A stretch of 64,000 bases of DNA from Pacificispira sp033344895 (lineage in GTDB: Bacteria > Pseudomonadota > Alphaproteobacteria > UBA8366 > Aestuariispiraceae). Positions 1 through 8,973 of the stretch are shown here, one piece after another; positions within the stretch are counted from its first letter, which is position 1; every line of letters starts with the position of its first letter. Location: contig OZ245920.1 of assembly GCA_965229685.1 (NCBI GenBank), positions 2,356,001 to 2,420,000 on the forward strand, read 5' to 3'. Under the pieces are notes generated by a model. That model searched no databases and was not told the DNA's origin. It worked only from the letters and a program-made list of their open reading frames with translations. The position numbers and the translations under genes are program-made.

Positions 1-1
1 C

Positions 2-340
2 TCGATCAACGCGTCGGGTCAGGTCGTCGTCTCGCTTGACGGACAGACGGCCCCCCAGACTGTTGGGCAGTTGGAACTGGCCCGTTTTCCGAACGACGCC
101 GGCCTGCTGGCTGTCGGGGACAACCTGTTCCTGGAGACCCCCGCATCGGGCGCACCGACCACGGCTGCGCCGGGAACCGCCGGTTTCGGCACGATCCAGC
201 AGGGCTTCCTTGAGACCTCCAACGTGAACGTCGTGGAGGAGATCACGAACCTGATCACCGCCCAGCGGGCCTATGAAATGAACTCCAAGGTCATCGAGAC
301 CTCGGACCAGATGATGTCGACGCTGACCAACCTGCGTTAA
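2..340 (+). CDS. flgG: Flagellar distal rod protein FlgG, C-terminal part (5' end outside window)
   Basis: The frame is open from the window edge and ends at TAA; 112 residues are visible. The tail carries the FlgG signature: a GDNLF block, then a QGFLETSNVNVVEEIT block and the terminal heptad region with AQRAYEMNSKVI. These C-terminal helices pack in the rod core, and their wording distinguishes FlgG from FlgF and FlgE. FlgG forms the distal rod that crosses the periplasm. flgA follows after 31 nt in the same direction, which suggests an operon entering from the left. Family assignment is secure; only the N-terminus is unseen. Confidence 0.96.
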   Translation, partial: SINASGQVVVSLDGQTAPQTVGQLELARFPNDAGLLAVGDNLFLETPASGAPTTAAPGTAGFGTIQQGFLETSNVNVVEEITNLITAQRAYEMNSKVIETSDQMMSTLTNLR

Positions 341-371
341 TCGCCGGAACACGAGCGCGAGGAGACTGAAG

Positions 372-1394
372 ATGAAGCCCGAAACGACACACAGCCTGAG
401 CATCGTCTACGCCCTGCTGCTGGCCGGGTTGACACTTGCGCTCACCGTTCCCGCGATCACCGCCCATGCCGGCGACACGACCGGAACCGAGGAAACGAAG
501 GCGCCGGTGGTCCTGAACCCGATCGTGGAGGTGGAAGGCGACCAGATCCTTCTGGGTCACATCTTCACGCCACTGGACCGATATGCGGATCGCGTCATCG
601 CGCGGGCTCCCGCGCCGGGCGAAGAGCTGACCCTTCCGGCAGTCTGGCTCTGGAAGGTGGCAAAGACCTTCGGTGTCGACTGGCAGCCGTCCAGTACCGC
701 CGATATCGTTCTGGTCTCCCGCCCCAGCTCCATCATCGGTCCGGACCAGATCGACGACCTTCTGAGGCAGTCCTACTTTTCGCGCACCGGCGAAGACGAT
801 CTGATCGAACTGGAAATGGATGGCGGCACTGTTCGCATCGATCTGCCGCGCACGGTCGCACCGACGGCGCGCATCGATCGCTTCGATCTGGACCCGCGCA
901 GCGGTCGGTTCACCGCGACCGTGATCGCCCCTGCCGATGGCCGCCCGCTGGAACGCGTCAACATCGCCGGTCGCTTCCATCGCATGGTGGAAATGCCCGT
1001 CCCGGCACGACGTCTGGGCATCGGCAGCATCATCGAGGAAGCAGACATCACCATGATGCGGGTGCGCGAAGACGGTCTGGGCACCAATCTGATCGTCGAC
1101 CCGGACCGACTTGTCGGCCAGGCCGTCCGTCGCTCCCTTTCTGCCGGCAAGCCCGTGCGCATCGGCGACGTCAATGCCCCACTCCTTGTCCAGAAGGGCC
1201 GCGTTATCGTCGTCTCCCTGCAAACGGAAAGCCTGGCGCTGACGGTCAATGCCCGCGCCATGGAATCCGGCGCGCTGGGTGACATCATCCGGGTGCAGAA
1301 CACCCAGAGCAACACCGTGATCGACGCCGTGGTGACCGGAGAGGGCCGCGCGTCCGTCAATCTGCCGCAGCCCCTGGCCGCGAATATCCAGTAA
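372..1394 (+). CDS. flgA: P-ring assembly chaperone FlgA
   Basis: 340 aa. A hydrophobic segment at residues 13-32 ending AITAHA reads as a Sec signal peptide, consistent with a periplasmic protein. The C-terminal SAF-type region (about 205-340) has the family pattern: a VQKGRVIVVSL strand, an ARAMESGALGD block and a VQNTQSNTVIDAVV block. FlgA helps FlgI assemble into the P ring. The start has a strong GAGGAG site just upstream. At 340 aa it is longer than enterobacterial FlgA (about 220 aa), because it has an extra N-terminal domain as in other alphaproteobacteria. It lies between flgG and flgH, the usual alphaproteobacterial order. Confidence 0.93.
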   Translation: MKPETTHSLSIVYALLLAGLTLALTVPAITAHAGDTTGTEETKAPVVLNPIVEVEGDQILLGHIFTPLDRYADRVIARAPAPGEELTLPAVWLWKVAKTFGVDWQPSSTADIVLVSRPSSIIGPDQIDDLLRQSYFSRTGEDDLIELEMDGGTVRIDLPRTVAPTARIDRFDLDPRSGRFTATVIAPADGRPLERVNIAGRFHRMVEMPVPARRLGIGSIIEEADITMMRVREDGLGTNLIVDPDRLVGQAVRRSLSAGKPVRIGDVNAPLLVQKGRVIVVSLQTESLALTVNARAMESGALGDIIRVQNTQSNTVIDAVVTGEGRASVNLPQPLAANIQ

Positions 1395-1438
1395 TGCGAC
1401 CGGCAACGCCCAAGGCATCCACCCGAGGAGAGAAAACG

Positions 1439-2215
1439 ATGACCCACCCTTATCCATCCGGGAAGCGCATGCGCCGTCATACCACCGTACTGGGCGCGAT
1501 CCTGGCGACGAGCCTTCTGGCCGGCTGCAATTCGCTGGAGCGCCTGTCCCAGGTCGGCGAAGAGCCGCCGATCAATCCGATCATCAATCCGACGCATCAA
1601 CCGGGTTACAAGCCGGTCAGCATGCCGATGCCGAAACCCGTCACGGCTTCCTACGCGCCGAATTCCCTCTGGCGCCCGGGCAGTCGCGCCTTCCTGAAGG
1701 ACCTGCGCGCCAACGATATCGGCGACATCGTCACCGTAACGATTGCGATCGACGAGGAAGCGCAGTTGACCAACACCACCAACCGGTCCCGGGAAACGAA
1801 CGAGAACGTCGATATCCCGGCGCTCCTCGGTTACGGGGCCGCACTCGACAGCATTCTTCCGGAAGCGGTGAACCCTGCCGACATCCTGGCTTTCGACAAC
1901 CAGACGACCAACAACGGTACCGGCACGATTGCGCGTTCTGAGGCGATCACGCTGGAAGTCGCCGCGGTCGTCACCCAGGTTCTGCCGAACGGCAACCTTG
2001 TCATCCACGGCCGTCAGGAAACGCGCGTGAACTACGAGATCCGCGAACTCCAGATCGCCGGCGTTATCCGGCCACAGGATATCACCGCCACGAATACGGT
2101 GAACTACAACGATATCGCCGAGGCCCGACTGGCTTATGGCGGTCGTGGCCATATCTCCGATTTCCAGCAGCCTCGCTGGGGAACGCAGATCATCGACATC
2201 ATCATGCCGTTCTAG
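1439..2215 (+). CDS. flgH: Flagellar L-ring lipoprotein FlgH
   Basis: 258 aa from the ATG at 1439. I chose it over an in-frame ATG at 1394 because GAGGAGAG sits at the right distance and the signal peptide then begins properly. A lipobox LLAGC lies at about residues 26-30, so the mature protein is an outer-membrane lipoprotein. The body has FlgH hallmarks: LWRPGSRAFLKDLRANDIGDIVTV, TNRSRETN, a GNLVIHGRQETRVN strand and a C-terminal GGRGHISDFQQPRWG block. It forms the outer-membrane bushing of the rod. It is last in the flgG-flgA-flgH run and is followed by an intrinsic terminator. Confidence 0.95.
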   Translation: MTHPYPSGKRMRRHTTVLGAILATSLLAGCNSLERLSQVGEEPPINPIINPTHQPGYKPVSMPMPKPVTASYAPNSLWRPGSRAFLKDLRANDIGDIVTVTIAIDEEAQLTNTTNRSRETNENVDIPALLGYGAALDSILPEAVNPADILAFDNQTTNNGTGTIARSEAITLEVAAVVTQVLPNGNLVIHGRQETRVNYEIRELQIAGVIRPQDITATNTVNYNDIAEARLAYGGRGHISDFQQPRWGTQIIDIIMPF

Positions 2216-2296
2216 GATCGGCTTGGAGCAATAGGTTTCGGATACGCCCGCGTACTCTCTCCTCTCCTCTCTCTCCCCACGCGGCGTTGTCCGAAC

Positions 2297-2330
2297 GGGG
2301 CCCGGCCACCCAGCCGGGCCCCCTTCTCTT
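2297..2330 (+). terminator. Intrinsic terminator after flgH
   Basis: A perfect 10-bp GC stem (2297-2306 with 2313-2322) with a 6-nt loop is followed by a pyrimidine-rich CCTTCTCTTT tail. It lies about 80 nt after the flgH stop and faces the converging dksA terminator. Confidence 0.8.
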
Positions 2331-2354
2331 TAAGGACACGGTCAAGCGCAGCCC

Positions 2355-2398
2355 GAAAACGATAGGCCCGGCACGTTCCCAACGTGCCGGGCCTATCG
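2355..2398 (-). terminator. Intrinsic terminator of dksA, perfect 18-bp hairpin
   Basis: 2360-2377 pairs without mismatch with 2381-2398 around a 3-nt loop. Read on the minus strand, downstream of the dksA stop, the hairpin is followed by GTTTTC, which fits a short U-tract terminator. It is unusually long and perfect for a terminator. Confidence 0.75.
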
Positions 2399-2450
2399 CA
2401 TCCCCTCTCAATGAACCGCCGACGCCGCTATCGTCAGCAGTTCCGCAAAC

Positions 2451-2921
2451 TCAGTCTTCGCGGTGAAGGCGTTCCATCCGCTCGTGGTTCTCCTGTGCCT
2501 CAAGGCTCAGGGTCGCGATCGGGCGCGCTTCCAGGCGGCGCAGCGAAATGGGCTCGCCGGTCTCTTCACAATAGCCGTACGAATCGTCGCTGATCCGTTC
2601 CAGGGCCGCATCGATCTTGGCGATCAGCTTTCGTTCGCGGTCCCGGGTCCGCAGTTCGATCGCCCGGTCCGTCTCCATCGACGCGCGGTCCGTAAGGTCC
2701 GGCTGCGCCAGGCTTTCCTCCTGCATGCTCTCCAGCGTTTCGGTCGACTCCCGAAGAAGTTCGGCCCGCCAGGTCAGCAATTTCTGTCGGAAATATTCTT
2801 TCTGCAGGGGATTCATGAACTCTTCGTCTTCGCGGGGCCGGTAATCCGGCGGCAACAGCGTAGACGCAAGAGGCGTCGAGGTGTTGGTAACAGTATCGTC
2901 CGAAGCCTCGCTGCTCGACAT
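2451..2921 (-). CDS. dksA: RNA polymerase-binding transcription factor DksA, one-cysteine type
   Basis: 156 aa. DksA binds the RNA polymerase secondary channel and acts with ppGpp. The core begins at MNPLQKEYFRQKLL, followed by the coiled-coil arms (about 45-115) and the TraR/DksA zinc-finger region YCEETGEPISLRRLEARP. In E. coli DksA four cysteines bind zinc; here only the first remains, and the others read T, S and A (CEET...LSLEA). This CxxT/SxxA form is known from alphaproteobacteria such as Rhodobacter. The gene stands alone between flgH and fliX and has its own terminator. Family confidence is high. Confidence 0.93.
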   Translation of the reverse strand: MSSSEASDDTVTNTSTPLASTLLPPDYRPREDEEFMNPLQKEYFRQKLLTWRAELLRESTETLESMQEESLAQPDLTDRASMETDRAIELRTRDRERKLIAKIDAALERISDDSYGYCEETGEPISLRRLEARPIATLSLEAQENHERMERLHRED

Positions 2922-3134
2922 ACCCTTCTCCCGAGTTGGTCGGCCCCCCTACATAGGAACGCGCGGCTTATATTGCGCAATGCCTAACAACACAACCCCT
3001 TTTCTTTCCTTCGATATTCCACTTGCGATTCCGCAACGCAACATCACGATACCGCGATGTTTTCCTGAAAGGCCCGGATTATCGCGGCAGGAATGGCCAT
3101 CGCGGCCCGCCCGCGGCGCAGCGACAGGACGGAA

Positions 3135-3590
3135 CTATGCCCCGTTACCGTGTTTCGCGAGTTCCACTTCAACTCTCAACTCGATGTCGTTGATCAGCGC
3201 CGCGAGCTGAGGATTAGCCGCCGAGTCGCCCCGGCGTGCCAGGGACTCACGGATCTGCAACAGCCTCTGGCGGGGAATGCTCCCCTGCAAAAGGGCGATC
3301 CGAATCTCGTCCAGACGCTCCAGCAGTTCCTCGCCGCGGTCAACGGCCGCCCGGTTACGCTTCTTTTCGTCCGGGTCGACGGTCGGGGTCTCTTCAATCC
3401 CCTGCAACGCCAGCAATGCCCCGACGGAACTCAACCCCGCGCCGCCGGACACGCCGGCCGCATCGTCAGCCTTACCGTCGCCGGAACCGCGCAATGCCTC
3501 TGAGAAGCCTGCACCTTTGGCACCGGACGACTTAGACGTTTTCTTTGAGGGACCGACCTTTCCGGACGATCCAGGGCCATCGATTTTCAT
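3135..3590 (-). CDS. fliX: Flagellar assembly regulator FliX
   Basis: 151 aa starting at MKIDGPGSSG; the upstream in-frame start at 3713 would run into the flgI promoter and adds a non-conserved extension. The N-terminal 50 residues are Ser/Gly/Lys-rich and disordered, with SGAKGAGFSEAL as in FliX. The conserved part is helical: VGALLALQGIEE, then GEELLERLDEIRIALLQGSIP and the C-terminal LAALINDIELRVEVELAK. In Caulobacter, FliX couples completion of the early basal body to the activity of FlbD, which is encoded in this window at 39434. It is divergent from flgI across about 246 bp. Confidence 0.9.
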   Translation of the reverse strand: MKIDGPGSSGKVGPSKKTSKSSGAKGAGFSEALRGSGDGKADDAAGVSGGAGLSSVGALLALQGIEETPTVDPDEKKRNRAAVDRGEELLERLDEIRIALLQGSIPRQRLLQIRESLARRGDSAANPQLAALINDIELRVEVELAKHGNGA

Positions 3591-3765
3591 GGCTTTACCA
3601 TACCCGTTTTCGTCGGCGTACGAAACGCCTGCGGACGGATTGGCCGACGATTCCACGCCAGCAGCAAGTAGAACCGGACCCGGCAAGTCTTGCCTCAGCT
3701 CAATCAACGACATCCCCCGTCAGGAACAAGGCATTGTTTTATATTGAGTTTCTTTGACCCGCGTT

Positions 3766-3781
3766 TGGCACGACTTTCGCA
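3766..3781 (+). promoter_or_regulatory. Sigma-54-type promoter upstream of flgI
   Basis: TGGCACG, then ACTT, then TCGCA. The -24 element is a perfect match to TGGCACG, the -12 element has one mismatch (TCGC for TTGC), and GG and GC are separated by the required 10 nt. The flgI start lies about 56 nt downstream. Confidence 0.7.
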
Positions 3782-3836
3782 TTCAAATGCGTGGGACAGG
3801 AAGATTCCGACCTTCCTGGAGAGAGAGACGAGAAAC

Positions 3837-5018
3837 ATGACCAAAGATTTTCGCATAAGATCGCAGGGCTATGGCGACGTTCGCACGCCGACATTCCGCG
3901 TTCTGCTGCGGTGGCTGGCCGCCCTGACCCTGATAGCGATCTGCTGGGCACTGGTTCCGACCGTCGCGTCGGCCCAGTCCCGGATCAAGGATATCGTCGA
4001 CTTCGAAGGTGTTCGCGACAACATGCTGGTCGGCTACGGCCTGGTTGTCGGCCTGAACGGCACCGGGGATAGCCTAGGAAGCGCGGTGTTCACGCGTGAG
4101 AGCCTCGTCGGCATGTTGCAACGCATGGGCGTCAATGCCAGCGATGACGATCTGGATACCGACAATGTCGCTGCCGTGATGGTCACCGCGACCCTGCCGC
4201 CCTTCTCGCGCCAGGGTTCGCGAATGGACGTGACGGTTTCCGCTATGGGCGATTCCGACAGCCTGCTGGGCGGCACCCTGCTGGTGACCCCGCTGCTGGG
4301 CGCCGATGGCGAGATTTATGCCGTCGCGCAGGGAACGGTCGCCGTCGGCGGCTTTTCGGCCCAGGGGGCGGCGGAAACGGTCGTGAAGGGTGTTCCGACC
4401 AGTGGCCGCATCGCCAACGGCGCCATCATCGAACGCGAGATTCCCTTCGAATTGGCCGAGCTTCGCACCGTCAAGCTGAGCCTGCGCAACCCGGACTTCA
4501 CCACGGCGCGCCGCATTTCGCGGGCCATCGACGCTTTCGTCGGTGAGCCGACCGCAAAGACACTGGATCCCGGCACCGTGCAACTGATCATTCCACCGAG
4601 CTATGATGGTGAGTTGGTCGAATTGCTGACCGATGTCGAACAGTTGCGCGTCGAGCCCGACCAGATCGCCCGGGTGGTGATCGACGAGCAATCCGGCGTC
4701 ATCGTCATGGGTGAGAATGTCGGGATCAGCACCGTTGCGGTCGCCCAGGGCAATCTGACCGTGCGCATAACCGAAACCCAGCAAGTGTCCCAGCCTACGC
4801 CGTTCTCGAACACCGGAACGACCGAGGTCGTCGACCGCACGAATATCGAGATCGACGAGGATGAAGACCGCCGATTGGGCATCGTCGGGGGCACCGTCGA
4901 ACTGCAGGACCTGGTCAATGGTCTGAACGCCCTGGGCGTCGGGCCGCGCGACATGATCACCATCCTTCAGGCGATCAAGGCGGCCGGTGCGCTGCAAGCC
5001 GAAATCGAGGTGCTGTAA
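3837..5018 (+). CDS. flgI: Flagellar P-ring protein FlgI
   Basis: 393 aa from ATG 3837, chosen because a GGAGAGAGAG site precedes it and a signal peptide follows (hydrophobic residues about 22-42 ending VASAQ). The mature N-terminus SRIKDIVDFEGVRDN and GYGLVVGLNGTGDSL are near-invariant FlgI blocks; the C-terminus LVNGLNALGVGPRDMITILQAIKAAGALQAEIEVL is equally typical. It forms the peptidoglycan-level bushing of the rod in the periplasm. It is followed 3 nt later by the rod-binding protein gene, then flgN and flgK, so it heads a probable sigma-54 operon. Confidence 0.96.
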   Translation: MTKDFRIRSQGYGDVRTPTFRVLLRWLAALTLIAICWALVPTVASAQSRIKDIVDFEGVRDNMLVGYGLVVGLNGTGDSLGSAVFTRESLVGMLQRMGVNASDDDLDTDNVAAVMVTATLPPFSRQGSRMDVTVSAMGDSDSLLGGTLLVTPLLGADGEIYAVAQGTVAVGGFSAQGAAETVVKGVPTSGRIANGAIIEREIPFELAELRTVKLSLRNPDFTTARRISRAIDAFVGEPTAKTLDPGTVQLIIPPSYDGELVELLTDVEQLRVEPDQIARVVIDEQSGVIVMGENVGISTVAVAQGNLTVRITETQQVSQPTPFSNTGTTEVVDRTNIEIDEDEDRRLGIVGGTVELQDLVNGLNALGVGPRDMITILQAIKAAGALQAEIEVL

Positions 5019-5021
5019 GCC

Positions 5022-5390
5022 ATGGATTACGCATCGGACATGATGATGGATACCGCCCGCAGCATGATGCTCTCGGGTGCGCCGAAGCTCTCCGGCAATC
5101 AGTTGCCGCAGGATATCCGGAAGGCCGCACAAGACTTCGAGGCCGTCTTTGCGACACAGATGCTGCAGCCGATGTTCGAGGAGTTGTCCACGGACGGGCT
5201 TTTCGGCGGTGGCCATGCGGAAGGCATCTTCCAATCCCTGATGGTTCAGGAATTCGGGTCGCTGATCGCGCGGCAGGGCAGCCTCGGCATCGCCGACACG
5301 GTTTCCGCAGAACTGCTTCGCATTCAGGAAGCTCAGTCCAATCCAATTGCAAAGAACCAGACCCCAGACACGCAGGAGTCCGGACTATGA
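5022..5390 (+). CDS. flgJ: Rod-binding protein, FlgJ N-terminal domain only
   Basis: 122 aa. It contains the FlgJ N-terminal rod-capping domain (about 28-100: IRKAAQDFEAVFATQMLQPMF, GGGHAEGIFQSLMVQEFG, then IARQGSLGIADTV). The muramidase domain found in enterobacterial FlgJ is absent, as usual in alphaproteobacteria, where such genes are also called cheL. A separate peptidoglycan hydrolase would be needed for rod penetration and was not seen in this window. It begins 3 nt after flgI and overlaps the next gene by 4 nt (ATGA). Confidence 0.9.
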   Translation: MDYASDMMMDTARSMMLSGAPKLSGNQLPQDIRKAAQDFEAVFATQMLQPMFEELSTDGLFGGGHAEGIFQSLMVQEFGSLIARQGSLGIADTVSAELLRIQEAQSNPIAKNQTPDTQESGL

Positions 5391-5815
5391 ACGCCACCAT
5401 CCGAGCCCATAACCTGATCGATCTGATGCAGGATCTCGTCGCGGTCCTGCAGCGCGAAAACGAGATGCTGGAGCGTCCCCGCTCGTCCGATCTCACGCCG
5501 GTGGTCGAGGAGAAGCAGGCCCTGTTCAAACTGTACGAGGACCAGATCGCGGCAATTGCGAAGGAGCCGGATTTCGCTGCCTCCCTGCCCGACGACCTGA
5601 ACGACCGGCTGAAGGAACTGGCCTATGCCTTCGACGATGCGATGAAGGTCAACCGGCGCAAGCTGGAAATCCTCACGAAGTCGAGCCAGCACATCGTCAA
5701 CCGCATCATCGAAGCGGCGAAAAGCGCCGCCGGACAGGTTCCACGCTACGGACGCGAAGGCACAGTCACCGAAAGCCGCGCTGCAGCGCCTGTCGCCATG
5801 AATCAGGAAATCTGA
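5387..5815 (+). CDS. flgN: FlgN-family chaperone for hook-associated proteins
   Basis: 142 aa, almost entirely helical. Residues 8-115 give the FlgN-like pattern: LIDLMQDLVAVLQRENEMLER, then VVEEKQALFKLYEDQIAAI and a third helix with AFDDAMKVNRRKLEIL. FlgN is the cytosolic export chaperone of FlgK and FlgL. The position directly before flgK supports the call more than sequence identity does, since the family is weakly conserved. The start overlaps the flgJ stop (ATGA), implying coupled translation. Confidence 0.8.
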   Translation: MNATIRAHNLIDLMQDLVAVLQRENEMLERPRSSDLTPVVEEKQALFKLYEDQIAAIAKEPDFAASLPDDLNDRLKELAYAFDDAMKVNRRKLEILTKSSQHIVNRIIEAAKSAAGQVPRYGREGTVTESRAAAPVAMNQEI

Positions 5816-5899
5816 ACCGAAGGAAGCCTGGGGTGCGGCGACGCCGCAGAAGCGAAACGCGCCGCGATCACCCCCCGATAGTCAGGAAAGGCAAAGCCG

Positions 5900-7933
5900 A
5901 TGTCCCTGTTCTCCGCCCTCAGCGTTGCCGTCACCTCGGTCAACACGCTGAACGCCGCGACCCGCGTGGTTTCGGATAACGTCGCCAACGCAACAAATCC
6001 GAACTACAACCGCCGCATCAGCCAGTATGCCAACCTGCAGTTCGGCGGTGTTCAACTCGCCGATATTGAGCGCGCGGCCAATTCCGGCTTGCTGCGCGAC
6101 CTGTATCAGCAGATTTCCACGGCGTCTGGCGATGGGATCCGGGACAAGCTGTATCAACAGTTGGAACAACTCGTCGGGACGATCAACGGACAGACCCCGC
6201 TGGTAGATGAGTTCGAATCCCTGCGCACCGCCTTCAAGGCGCTCGAGGCCTCTCCGGAGAGCGACGCTGCACAGAATGACGTGCTGATCGCCGCGGACGG
6301 AATCGTGTCCGAGATCGAACGGCTGTCGAACGGCATCGATTTGATCGAGGATCAGATCCTAAACGACATTGAAGAGGTGGTCACGACCCTCAATGAATCG
6401 CTTCAGGAAGTGGACCGGCTGAACGCCCAGATCGTCATTGCGCGCGCCTCCGGACGCCCGACATCGAACCTGGAGAACCTGCGCGACGAACAGGCGGCCG
6501 AAGTCGCCAAGATTGCGCAGATCCGTACCTTCGAACGCACAGACGGCACCTTGTCGATCTATACGACCTCCGGGATTGCGCTGGTCGATTCCGAACCCGA
6601 AACCTTCAGCTGGAACACCGCAACCCGGGTCCTGACGTCGAGCGGCTCGTCTTCGACGAACCTCGTTACCAGCGGACAATTGCCGGATGGTCAGCTTGGG
6701 TCGCTGTTGAACTTCATCCGAACGGATTCCGCGGCGATCACCAGTTCCAACCTCGGCACGGGCTCACTCGAGAAATTCCGCAACCAGTTGGATGAACTCG
6801 CATTTTCCCTTGCGGACGATTCCACCGCCCGGACTTCCGGCACCACCTTCGTCCGCGGCAATGCCGACCTGACGACCAGCGGCATCGTCTCGGCGGGACA
6901 GACACTGACCTTCACCGTCGGCGCGGTGAACCAGGGCACGGTGACGATCAACGCCGGCGACAGCATCGACGATGTTCTCACCGCCATCAATGCGATCAAC
7001 CAGGTCCGTGCCCGTGTCGACGGTCACGGCAACCTGCAAATCCTGAGCGACGGCGGACAGTTCACCATCGGCGGCACGGCGGCCGCCGGATTCGGCCTGT
7101 CCACCAGTCAGGTTTCCGCCGACAGCGAAGTTCCCCTCGCCTACGCCTACAAGATGGAACACGCAGCCGGCACGGTACCACTGACCACCGGCACGACGCT
7201 GAGTTCGATCAACGGTGTTAATGTCGGCGACCAGATCACCTTCAACAACGCATCGCTGGGCGGCGCGGTCACCTACACGATCGGTGCCGGTGATACCGTT
7301 CAGACGCTCCTCGACACGATCAATGCTCAGGACGGCATGTATGCCCGTCTCGGTGCCGGCAACGTGCTCGAAATCACCAGCGACGACGGATCGCTGGCCA
7401 TTAACGAGGCCGGTGTCGGCACGGCGCTGACGGGGCTGGGCTTCACGGTCAACGGCACCAATGTCAGCATCCTGGGCACCGCCACCTCCGCCCAAAGCAA
7501 CAACTTCTTCGTCGCTGAATCCGGCACGACACCGCTGGACATCAGCCGAACCAATTTCGGCCTGGCCACCGCGCTGAGCAATCGGTCCCTGGCGGTCAAG
7601 ACGGGCAACCGGACCGAAGTCGTGCAGTCCCTGAACGCCGGCGCGCGCGCCATGTCGGGTTCCGGCATCTCGACCTCGACCCGGGACTATACCGGTCTCA
7701 GCAACGCCGTGACGACCGGACTGACCCAGTTGGGCAACCGTGCAACGCGTCAGTCTGAGGAAAGTTTCGCCCTTCGCAGCAGCCTTGAGCAGTCCCTGCG
7801 CGACGAGGTCGGCGTGGACATCGACGAGGAAATGGCCAATCTTGCCGTTCTGCAGAACGCCTATGCCGCAACGGCACGGGTGATCGACACGATCAACCAG
7901 ATGTTCCAGGCGCTGGAACTGGCCGGCCGGTAA
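5900..7933 (+). CDS. flgK: Flagellar hook-associated protein 1 FlgK
   Basis: 677 aa. The N-terminus MSLFSALSVAVTSVNTLNAA with SDNVANATNPNYNRR is the rod/hook-family motif, and the C-terminus DIDEEMANLAVLQNAYAATARVIDTINQMFQALE is the matching FlgK helix. Residues about 300-530 hold two similar modules with TLTFTVGAVNQGTVTINAGDS and QITFNNASLGGAVTYTIGAGDT, flagellin/HAP variable-domain repeats. FlgK joins hook and filament. A GAAAGGC site precedes the ATG. Unusually, flgL does not follow; 18 kb of sugar genes intervene. Confidence 0.95.
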   Translation: MSLFSALSVAVTSVNTLNAATRVVSDNVANATNPNYNRRISQYANLQFGGVQLADIERAANSGLLRDLYQQISTASGDGIRDKLYQQLEQLVGTINGQTPLVDEFESLRTAFKALEASPESDAAQNDVLIAADGIVSEIERLSNGIDLIEDQILNDIEEVVTTLNESLQEVDRLNAQIVIARASGRPTSNLENLRDEQAAEVAKIAQIRTFERTDGTLSIYTTSGIALVDSEPETFSWNTATRVLTSSGSSSTNLVTSGQLPDGQLGSLLNFIRTDSAAITSSNLGTGSLEKFRNQLDELAFSLADDSTARTSGTTFVRGNADLTTSGIVSAGQTLTFTVGAVNQGTVTINAGDSIDDVLTAINAINQVRARVDGHGNLQILSDGGQFTIGGTAAAGFGLSTSQVSADSEVPLAYAYKMEHAAGTVPLTTGTTLSSINGVNVGDQITFNNASLGGAVTYTIGAGDTVQTLLDTINAQDGMYARLGAGNVLEITSDDGSLAINEAGVGTALTGLGFTVNGTNVSILGTATSAQSNNFFVAESGTTPLDISRTNFGLATALSNRSLAVKTGNRTEVVQSLNAGARAMSGSGISTSTRDYTGLSNAVTTGLTQLGNRATRQSEESFALRSSLEQSLRDEVGVDIDEEMANLAVLQNAYAATARVIDTINQMFQALELAGR

Positions 7934-7959
7934 GCACCAGCCGATAAGGGATCTGAGCG

Positions 7960-8973
7960 ATGCGCGACTCCGCCCCGCCTCTCAAGGTCGGCGTGATCGG
8001 CCTTGGGGTCGGCGAACGTCATATCGTGGGATACAACGCGATCCCCGGGGTCGAAGTCACCGCCTGTTGCGACATCGATCCGGATAAACTGCGCGCTGTG
8101 GCCGACCGGCAGGATGTCCCAGGACGTCACGCCGATTACCACGCCATCGTCGAGGATCCGGATATCGACGCCGTGTCGATCTGTTCCTATGACGATGCCC
8201 ATGTCGAACAGGCCGTCGCGGCGTTCCAGGCAGGCAAGCATGTCTTCTGCGAGAAGCCCGTCGCGCTGAACCGTAAAGGTCTGGAACGGGTGATCCGGGC
8301 CTGGGACAACAGTGGAAAGCGCCTGTCGTCGAACCTCATATTGCGGCAGAGCCCGCGGTTCATTGCCGTTCGCGACATGGTCCGGCGCGGTGACTTCGGC
8401 GACCTGCATTACATGGAGGGGGACTACATCCACCAGATCCTGTGGAAGATCACCGAAGGCTGGCGCGGCAAGATGGATTTCTACTGCGTCACCTATGGCG
8501 GCGGTATCCATCTGATCGATCTGATGCGCTGGATCGCCGGCGAGGAAGTGGTCGAAGTGACGGCCATGGCAGCGAAAAAGCTGACCCGAGGCTCAGCATT
8601 CCCGTACCCTGACACGATGACGACCCTGATGCGGTTCGAAAGCGACCTGCTGGCCAAGTCTACGACAAGCTTCGGGCCTCAGCGCCGGCAGATTCATGCG
8701 TTGAACGTCTACGGCACGGCATTGAGTTTCGAGAATGCGAACGGCCCGGCGCGGCTGTATCGGGGCGACCGGCCCGAAGATGAGGAGACATTCGATGTCC
8801 CCTACCCGGCGATCGAGAAGGGCGACCTGCTGCCCGATTTCATAGCCGCCATCCGCGAGGATCGAGAGCCGATCGTCGCCGCAAAAGATGTCTTTCAGGT
8901 CATGAATATCTGCATCAGTGCCTGGGAAAGCGCCGAGACGAAGCGGGCGACACCGGTTCCCACCGTCGTGTGA
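7960..8973 (+). CDS. Gfo/Idh/MocA-family NAD(P)-dependent oxidoreductase
   Basis: 337 aa. The Rossmann fold starts at residue 8 with VGVIGLGVGERH (GxGxG), followed by the conserved EKPVALN motif (about 95-101), whose Lys is typically catalytic. The C-terminal dimer domain contains YGGGIHLIDLMRWIAGE, a GGxxxHxxDL element matching sugar dehydrogenases of this family. It probably oxidises or reduces a sugar or nucleotide-sugar; the substrate is not visible. It begins 26 nt after flgK in the same direction, so it may be read through from the flagellar operon. It is the first gene of the sugar island. Confidence 0.82.
   Translation: MRDSAPPLKVGVIGLGVGERHIVGYNAIPGVEVTACCDIDPDKLRAVADRQDVPGRHADYHAIVEDPDIDAVSICSYDDAHVEQAVAAFQAGKHVFCEKPVALNRKGLERVIRAWDNSGKRLSSNLILRQSPRFIAVRDMVRRGDFGDLHYMEGDYIHQILWKITEGWRGKMDFYCVTYGGGIHLIDLMRWIAGEEVVEVTAMAAKKLTRGSAFPYPDTMTTLMRFESDLLAKSTTSFGPQRRQIHALNVYGTALSFENANGPARLYRGDRPEDEETFDVPYPAIEKGDLLPDFIAAIREDREPIVAAKDVFQVMNICISAWESAETKRATPVPTVV

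Noticed and set aside
291..1457. 388-aa minus-strand frame over flgA
   Set aside because: Shadow of a real gene in GC-rich DNA; Arg/Gly/His-rich composition and no family motif.
4074..5234. 386-aa minus-strand frame over flgI
   Set aside because: Antisense to well-conserved flgI; no ribosome site or recognisable domain.
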